Source: Paraphaeosphaeria minitans
Taxonomy: Eukaryota > Ascomycota > Dothideomycetes > Pleosporales > Didymosphaeriaceae
DNA: 64,000 nt
Direction of reading: 5' to 3'
Assembly: GCA_015832175.1 (NCBI GenBank)
Contig: WJXW01000009.1
Location: 558,001 to 622,000, forward strand
The notes beneath the pieces are model-generated. The model made no database searches, had not been told where the DNA came from, and saw only the letters and a list, made by a program, of their open reading frames with translations. Of this stretch, positions 57,739 through 64,000 are shown in pieces; the first letter of the stretch is position 1; each line of letters begins with the position of its first letter. The position numbers were made by a program, and so were the translations under genes.

Positions 57739-58149
57739 TGTTAAATCTAAGAGTGTAGCTAGTCTTAAAGGGTTAAGGTTAGTTCTTAGGTAGGAGTACT
57801 TATAGAGGTAGAAGGTCTTATTAATATAATAGTATCTTATAAAGTGTAACAAGTTAATAATATAGTTTACTAGAATCTAAACGATAGATTAATAAAGAGA
57901 TTAAATATAAGTATAAAAGGCTTATCCTTGCGTTCTTATATACTAAGGGAATTCTATTTTATAGAGAGTGCTCTCTATAAAGTGCTTTATAGAGAGCAGT
58001 TACGTACGCCTACTTTATAGAGAGCGCTAGTCTGCTTTATAAAGAGTAGTTACGTAATTCTCTTTATTTATGCTGTAGTTAGCGTTAGATTCTTATTTAA
58101 CCCCTAATACGCGCCCACTAGATACAAAACTAGTGGTACGCTATTATTA
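57739..58149. repeat. LTR of element E (approximate ends)
   Basis: Starts TGTTAAATC and is about 70-80% alike, over its first half, to the solo LTR at 59869-60278. It lies at the 5' side of the minus-strand gag remnant, as a 5' LTR should. The right end is set from the length of the solo copy. Confidence 0.6.
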
Positions 58150-58189
58150 GAATCTTAGATTCTAATAAACTTATAGCTTATAAAAAGTA

Positions 58190-58886
58190 GCGTAGATATC
58201 TACCTTTATAAACTAAGTAGTCTAGGAGAGGGTATATAGTATCTTTTTAATAAGTAGAAGAAAGTACTAATCTAGCTTAGAGATTATATTAATCTTTTAA
58301 TAGTTAATATAAAGGCGCTATTTCTCCCTAGACTTTAGGGCTAGAAGAACTAGAGCACTTACTAAAAAGGAACTAGCTTATATCTAGCCCTTATTTATAA
58401 GTTCTATAAGTTAGCGCTGTATAGTAGGCCCTAGGACAGCCTTAGAAGGGAGCTACTTAGGGTCTACTTAAGGTAAATATAGTAGTCTAATGTGCCCTAG
58501 TATAGTAAGAGGCTAGACGCCTTAGTTTTATTAAAAATAGCGGCATATTCTACTAGTTCTAGGGGAAGAGTTCTAGTACCTTTAGTAAGGCCTAGCCCTA
58601 CTATATTATAGGGGGGCAGGGGTCCTACTATATAAGGGAGTGTTATTATAAGTATCTAGGTAATATCTTAGAGTAAAGTTAAAATTATTTTATCTTAGTA
58701 TTTATCTAGAGTTTTAAAGGGCGTCGTGTTATCCTCTTTAACTATAAGCGTAGTAAGAAGGCCCTACCTTTCTACTGCCTAGATATTAAGGGCGATAAGG
58801 CCCCTAGCTGCCCTAATTATAATTTTACTACTATAGATATCTACTACTACTTTAGACTTAGCTAGCTAAAGGGCCCCTAGGATTAT
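58190..58886 (-). pseudogene. Gypsy-type reverse transcriptase fragment
   Basis: Read-through translation on the minus strand gives YAAIFNKTKAS, GTLDYYIYLK, NLQNL-like and YIPSPRLL-like segments that follow the start of fungal gypsy RT domains. It is cut by the LTR of element B on one side and by an E-type LTR on the other. Confidence 0.55.
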
Positions 58887-59336
58887 TATAAAGAGGAGGT
58901 AAAGGATAGAAGATAAAGGGTAACCTTTTAGACCTTCTAGTACCTTCTCTCTCCTAGTACTAGTTACCTAGAATAGTAGAGACTAGGGTAATAGAGGGCA
59001 GATTAAACGTAGTTAAATAGGATAATAAAACCTTAGGTATAGGCTTAGAATTACTATCTAGGACAGAGAGTACACGTAGAAGGTAACTCTCCTTATATAT
59101 ATATAGTAGAGATTCTACAGTATTCTACTTAGTAATTCTCTACTATCTATAACGTTACCTTATAACGTTACCTATACAGTTACCTATAACGTCACCTATA
59201 ACGTTACCTTATAACGTCACCTATACAGTTACCTAGTATCCATAGGGCTATAACGTTATTATGACGTTATTATAGAAACTTCTAGAATATTAAAAAGGTA
59301 CCTCTAGGAACCTTTAAAGGTTAGCTATTTCTTACA
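58887..59336 (-). repeat. 3' LTR of element B (450 bp)
   Basis: Matches the element A 5' LTR in reverse complement, with the TGTAAG start at 59336 (as CTTACA on the plus strand). Its tandem array of TAACGTCACC/TAACGTTACC units is longer than in A. Confidence 0.85.
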
Positions 59337-59868
59337 CACCCTCTTAACCTTTAATAGGTTTGAAGGGTAATAAATATTCCTTTTTCAATATTATAGGGAT
59401 TAAATAATATTTTTAGCTAGTCCCTTTAAAGTAATTTAAATGACTTTTTAGCCTTATTTTTTCTTTACATTTTGTTTAAGCCTATAGCTTTATAGAAAGG
59501 TTCTAGTTTAGGTTTACTTGTAGTCTTTATAAGGATATTAGCTAGAAGAATACTAGTATTAATATAAACTAGTTTAATCTTGTTCTCTAGCACGTTTTGT
59601 CTTAAGAAGTAATAGGAAATATCTATATACTTAGTTCTAGTATAGTAAATAGGATTTTTGGCTAGATCTAAAGCACATTGGCTATTACTTTCTATAGTGC
59701 TTAAGGAGTTAAATTTATAATACTCCTTTAAAGGTAGGAAACTAAATAGTTCCTTTATAGAGGTATTTAGCTATATAGACTCTTTAGTAGCTTCTTTCAA
59801 AGCTATATATTTAGCTTCCACGCGACTTAGGGCAATAATTTTTTGTAGTTTAGATAGCTAGGATATAG

Positions 59869-60278
59869 TGTTAAATCTAAAAGGGTAGCTAGTCCTAAAG
59901 GGTTAAGGTTAGTTCTTAGGCAGGAGTACTTATAAAAGGTAAAAGGTCTTATTAATATAATAGTATCTTGCGAAGTGTAATAAGTTAATAATTTAGTCTA
60001 CTAGAATCTAAATAATAGATTATTAAACAGATTAAATATAAGTATAGAGGTCTATTCTTGCGTTCCTATATACTAACACTGCTCTACTACTTAGTGCTCC
60101 TAAGTAACTAAGCGTATTACGTGACCTACTTAGCTACTTAGGGCCCCTAAGCACCTAAGCGTATTACATAATCTAATCTAAGCCTCTTGGCATCTCTTTA
60201 TTACGCCTATAACCCTGTCGTCGCTTTATTATACCTTTATTAGCGCCTAACTCCCACATTACTATCTAGTTCGTAATA
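59869..60278. repeat. Solo LTR of the E family inside element B
   Basis: 410 bp starting TGTTAAATC and ending TAATA. It interrupts the RNase H region of B, and 5 bp (TATAG) are duplicated on both sides (59864-59868 and 60279-60283), the size expected for LTR-element integration. Confidence 0.75.
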
Positions 60279-62844
60279 TATAGCTACTCTATTACTAGAG
60301 ATATCTAGTAGAAATAGGTTACCTATAGTAGATTTTCTAGAGTTTAAATTACCCCGCTAATCTAAATCACTAACTCCTATTAAGTCTAGGGATTTAGATT
60401 AGTTTAGAGATAAATCTAGTTTATAATCTTGTGTTTTAACTAGATAACTCTATAAATAGTCTAGATATTTATAGTGTTCTAGACTAGGATTTGCCATAAA
60501 CATTACCAAATAATTTATATAAAAGGCTAGGTCTAGTTAAGAATAGATAGTTAGATAGATTAGACTACCTATCTCTTATTAGTATAAACTAGTTAATTCT
60601 AGATTAGGTTCTTCTAGATTTTTCACTAGTTTTAGCCCTATAGGTAGGGGTAGATCTTTTGGTTTACTCCCCTCCTTATTATACTTTATAAGTATTTTCT
60701 TTATAAAGGATTATTAGGAAATTTTAATTGTATTTAGTTCCCTATTCCTTATATTTTCTACACCTAGGAATTCTTTTATCTCTCCTAGATTAGAGACTTC
60801 TAGGGTAGATAAAATAGTTAGTTCTTTGTATAGGCTATTAACTAGGTCTATAGTTTTGGCAAATACTAGTATATCGTCCATATGTATAGCCAATATAATA
60901 GGCTTTTCTTAGTGGACAAAAATAGAATTTTCACTTACTAGGTTTTTAAAACCTAGGTTTACTAGTATATTTGTAAGGTAAATTTGCAATTGCCTAGTAA
61001 CCTGTTTTAAGCTATATAGTGCCTTATTTAGTTTTAGAGACACTTAGTTATAGTTTTGGCTTTTAATTATAGACTAACTAGATCTTTGTCTAGTTTTATA
61101 GGACTATTTTCTAGGGTAAAGCTTTCTAGACGTTAAGGTAAATCTAGATAGACTTCTTCCTCTAGATAGGCGTTAGGAAAAGCCTGTTTTATATCCTATG
61201 TATAAATTTCCTAGTTTAAACTAGAAAAATAGGATAACAGAAGCCTTATAAGACTAGGTTTAGAGGTAGTAGCAAAGGTTTCTTTATAATTAATTCTATA
61301 TTTTTGTAGGAATCCTTTAGCTACGTATCTAGCCTTATATTTGTTTCTGGAGCCGTCTAGGTAATATTTCCTAGTTACAACCCATCTACCCTTAATAATT
61401 AGTTTATTAGGTTTAATAACTAGGTCCTAAGTTTTGTTTTATATTAGATTTTCTACCTCTAATTTTATAGCTTTTAGGTATAAAATTTTATTTAGATTAG
61501 TTAGAACTTCTTTATAGTTCTTTGGCTCTTCTGTACTGGTAAATAGTATATTATCTTCTGCTAGTTCTTTATACAGGTTTTCCCAACTTATATTAGCAGT
61601 TTTAGACATTAGTGTTTTATTTCTATTAATAACTACTTTAGGGTTTAAGTCTTGTTAAGCCTTAGAAACATTATTTTCCTTATTAAGCTCCACTTCTCTA
61701 CTAGGCTCTATAGGCTCTAGTCCATTATACTAAAGTTTTACAGAGTTGTTATTAATAACTATTTTCTCTATAAAATTAACCTCTTCTTCTCTAGGATTAA
61801 ATTTCCTAGGAGATAAAGTATTTAGTATTTTACTAGAGGTTTTAAAGTCTGTTTTAGAACTTATGGCTTTAAAGACTGTAACACCTTCTTTATATTCTCC
61901 TTTTATAAGGATATTTCTACTAGGGGATATAACCTCACAGCCTAATCTAGTAAAATTTAGATTTAGACCTCTTTCTGTAAGTCTATTTAAGCTTATAAGG
62001 TTAACACCTAGTTCTGGCACAAATAAACCCTTACTTAAGGTTACTTTCTTACTTATTTTAGTAAATAGGAGTTCTATATTTCTAACCCCTTTTGCTACTA
62101 TAGAGCTATCAGAATTTCCCTATTTAATAGAGATATCTGTAGGTTCTAATGTAATAAATAACTCTTTTATATAACAAGTATGTATAGTTGCGCCAGAATC
62201 TAGTATAAAGTCTATTTCTTTAGACTTATTTTTAGGTTTTTTAGTAGTAAGAACAGTCTCTATCTTTTTCTTTTAGAAGAGTATTATTACTACTTTCTTT
62301 ATTAAACTTTCCCTTTCTAGCCTTATAGTTTTTAGGCTGTTTATTAGGGAATTTAACTAAGCAATTAGACTCTATATGTCCCTCTTTACTATAGTAGGAA
62401 TAAAGGTCTTTTTTACTATTTCCTCTAGTAGATATAGACATTTCTATGTCTTTATCTTCTCTAGAGTTATTATTATTTACTCTAGGAAGTAGATTACTAT
62501 TAGTAGAGCCTTTACCTATAGAACTTAGTCTCCTAGATTCGTCTAGGAGCTGGCTTACTATAGAATCTAAATCTAGGTCTTCTCTTTTTTTATTATTTAT
62601 CCTAATAAATTAAGTAATAACTGCAATAATATACTTATAATCCCTACTATTTAGATTGTTTAGAAGTAGGGCTACTAGGAATTTTTTAGGAAGATTAATA
62701 GACTTAGCCTCTAGGTTATTTACTAGCCTTTTAAAGCTATTAACATAGCTTTCTAGATTATTTTTATAGCTAGTTAAAGTAGTGTTAATAAGGTCCTTAC
62801 TTAGTATAAATTTACCACTAAATCCCTTTAGCTTATAAAGTTGT

Positions 62845-63036
62845 TGTAATACGCTGGGGCTATGCCCTAGCCTTAAGAAGGATTTTAAGGAAAGAAACTA
62901 CCCTAAAGAAGTAGACCTACTAAAGAAAATTCTTCTTATAAGTGTCACACCCCCCTATAGAGACTTAATATTTAGAATTTATTCTTTATATTTAGCACTT
63001 ATAGTTCTATTTACTCTTTAAGGCTAGCCTATAATA
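62845..63036 (+). repeat. 5' LTR of element D (192 bp)
   Basis: Starts TGTAATACGC and ends CTATAATA (RIP form of CCATAACA). It is closely similar along its length to 51327-51519. Confidence 0.75.
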
Positions 63037-64000
63037 TTATATTCTAGATCTTCTAGAAAAGAGTTGTTTAAAGGAATAGAGAAACGTAATAGAGTCTAGA
63101 ATAATCCCCTAATAGATGCCTCTAACATCACTAAGTTAGTACAATAACTATAGAACCTAATTACTACTAGAGACAAAGACCACTTTACTATATAAATACT
63201 ATAATTTTAGAATAAAGAGCTGTGCGAGCTCTTTATATACTAATAGGCTTACGCTAGTACTACCTTAGGCCTATTTACCCCTACTATAGGGGGTAGATCT
63301 CTATTTACTAGCGTAGACTAGCTAATTCTATACTATAAACTACATCTAAACCTAACTAAGTTTAGGGGCTTAAAGGCCTAGTTTAGGGCCTAAAAGGTTA
63401 CAATAGACTATAAGCTCTAGACTAATAAGTAGTTTATTAGCTCCTCCTAAGAGGAATACGCACTAATATTGAACTGTCTAGATAATAGTCCTTAGGATAT
63501 AGTAGCGGCCTTCTACTAAGCTAGGGGGGTAGACAGCCAGTTTAACCTATAGACGTTTATATAGTATCTTACCTTTATGTATACTAATAAATACACCTAG
63601 TAAAAGGCTAAAGCACGCCTTAATATAATTTAGGTGGAACCTTAGAGAGAGTTTTTCTAACTTTTATATTTGCTTTAAATAAACCTTAGTAGAGGTAGGT
63701 AGTAGCTAGTATAGTAACGCTAAAAAACTATATAAGTTACGCTATATAATTTAGTATAACATCTATATAGTTGCTCTTAACTATAACATTCCTAAAGGGG
63801 ACTATAACGTGGCTGTTACTAGGTTTTTATAAATTATAGTAGACTTTAAAATAGAGGCCCTAGAAAATAAGCTTACTATTTAAGCTACCTTTTATAAGAG
63901 TAGCTAGCCCTCTTTTAAGGATAGTAATAGCAATGTCTATATAACTCCTATAGTAGTGTTAATTTTAATCTAGCCCTAAGCTAGCGGAGAGGCAGGTAAG
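62845..64000 (+). mobile_element. 5' end of a C-family retrotransposon (element D), inserted in B; runs off the window
   Basis: A 192-bp LTR (62845-63036) like that of element C is followed by RIP-damaged sequence whose read-through translation has gag-like segments (YTNKYT, then KAKARLNIIQVEP near 63590-63640). It begins exactly where the gag of element B stops, so it inserted into B. Confidence 0.65.

Larger units (their letters stand above)
58887..62844 (-). mobile_element. Copia-type retrotransposon B, second copy of family A, truncated and RIP-inactivated
   Basis: In minus orientation it has a full 3' LTR (58887-59336), RNase H, RVT_2 with the DDI region around 60870, integrase, protease and gag, collinear with element A. 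The gag stops at 62844, where another LTR begins, so the 5' LTR is outside or lost. The longest open pieces are 61730-62020 and 62241-62441 on the minus strand. Confidence 0.85.

Overview
The window is nuclear DNA of a filamentous ascomycete (Pezizomycotina; Dothideomycetes is a guess from gene flavour, not shown). Evidence: most genes are broken by 46-88 nt GT-AG introns with CTNAC-type branch points, the gene families are fungal (Zn2Cys6 activator, two-domain DSBA protein, CSN3, full-length BUB1 kinase), and the last 21 kb is a retrotransposon graveyard with the C-to-T/G-to-A damage of repeat-induced point mutation (RIP). All gene models were spliced by eye and checked for reading-frame closure.

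Layout. 1-10 kb: small hypothetical genes, a tandem two-domain HCCA-isomerase/DSBA-like protein (4.65-6.28 kb) and a short Rei1-like zinc-finger protein (8.3-9.4 kb). 10.4-16.1 kb: two tandem hairpins, an Ala/Pro-rich membrane-anchored protein and a DDHD phospholipase. 16.6-24.8 kb: a Zn2Cys6 regulator, an MFS transporter of the anion:cation symporter type, a D-glycerate 3-kinase and a tartrate/D-malate dehydrogenase family enzyme. Together these four read as a compact tartrate (or D-malate) uptake-and-use cluster: import, oxidation/decarboxylation to glycerate, phosphorylation to 3-phosphoglycerate, plus a local regulator with clustered CreA-type sites.

25.2-25.3 kb holds an initiator tRNA-Met gene on the minus strand whose variable loop is split by 52 bp that look exactly like a spliceosomal intron (GTACGT, CTAAC, CACAG). 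Removing them leaves a perfect 72-nt initiator tRNA. This is the most unusual observation here.

26.6-42.6 kb: a signal-anchor hypothetical protein, a large MIT-domain protein, two minisatellites, COP9 signalosome subunit 3, spindle-checkpoint kinase BUB1 with two KEN boxes, and a zinc alcohol dehydrogenase.

43.1-64 kb: base composition drops sharply to AT-rich, stop-riddled DNA. A pogo-like transposase is cut by a Copia element (A, plus strand). Then come an unidentified stretch, a second Copia-type family (C, plus), a gypsy-type gag and RT fragment (minus), a second copy of the first Copia family (B, minus) carrying a solo LTR with a 5-bp target duplication, and finally a 5' end of the C family (D) inserted into B. 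No intact host gene is visible in this part.
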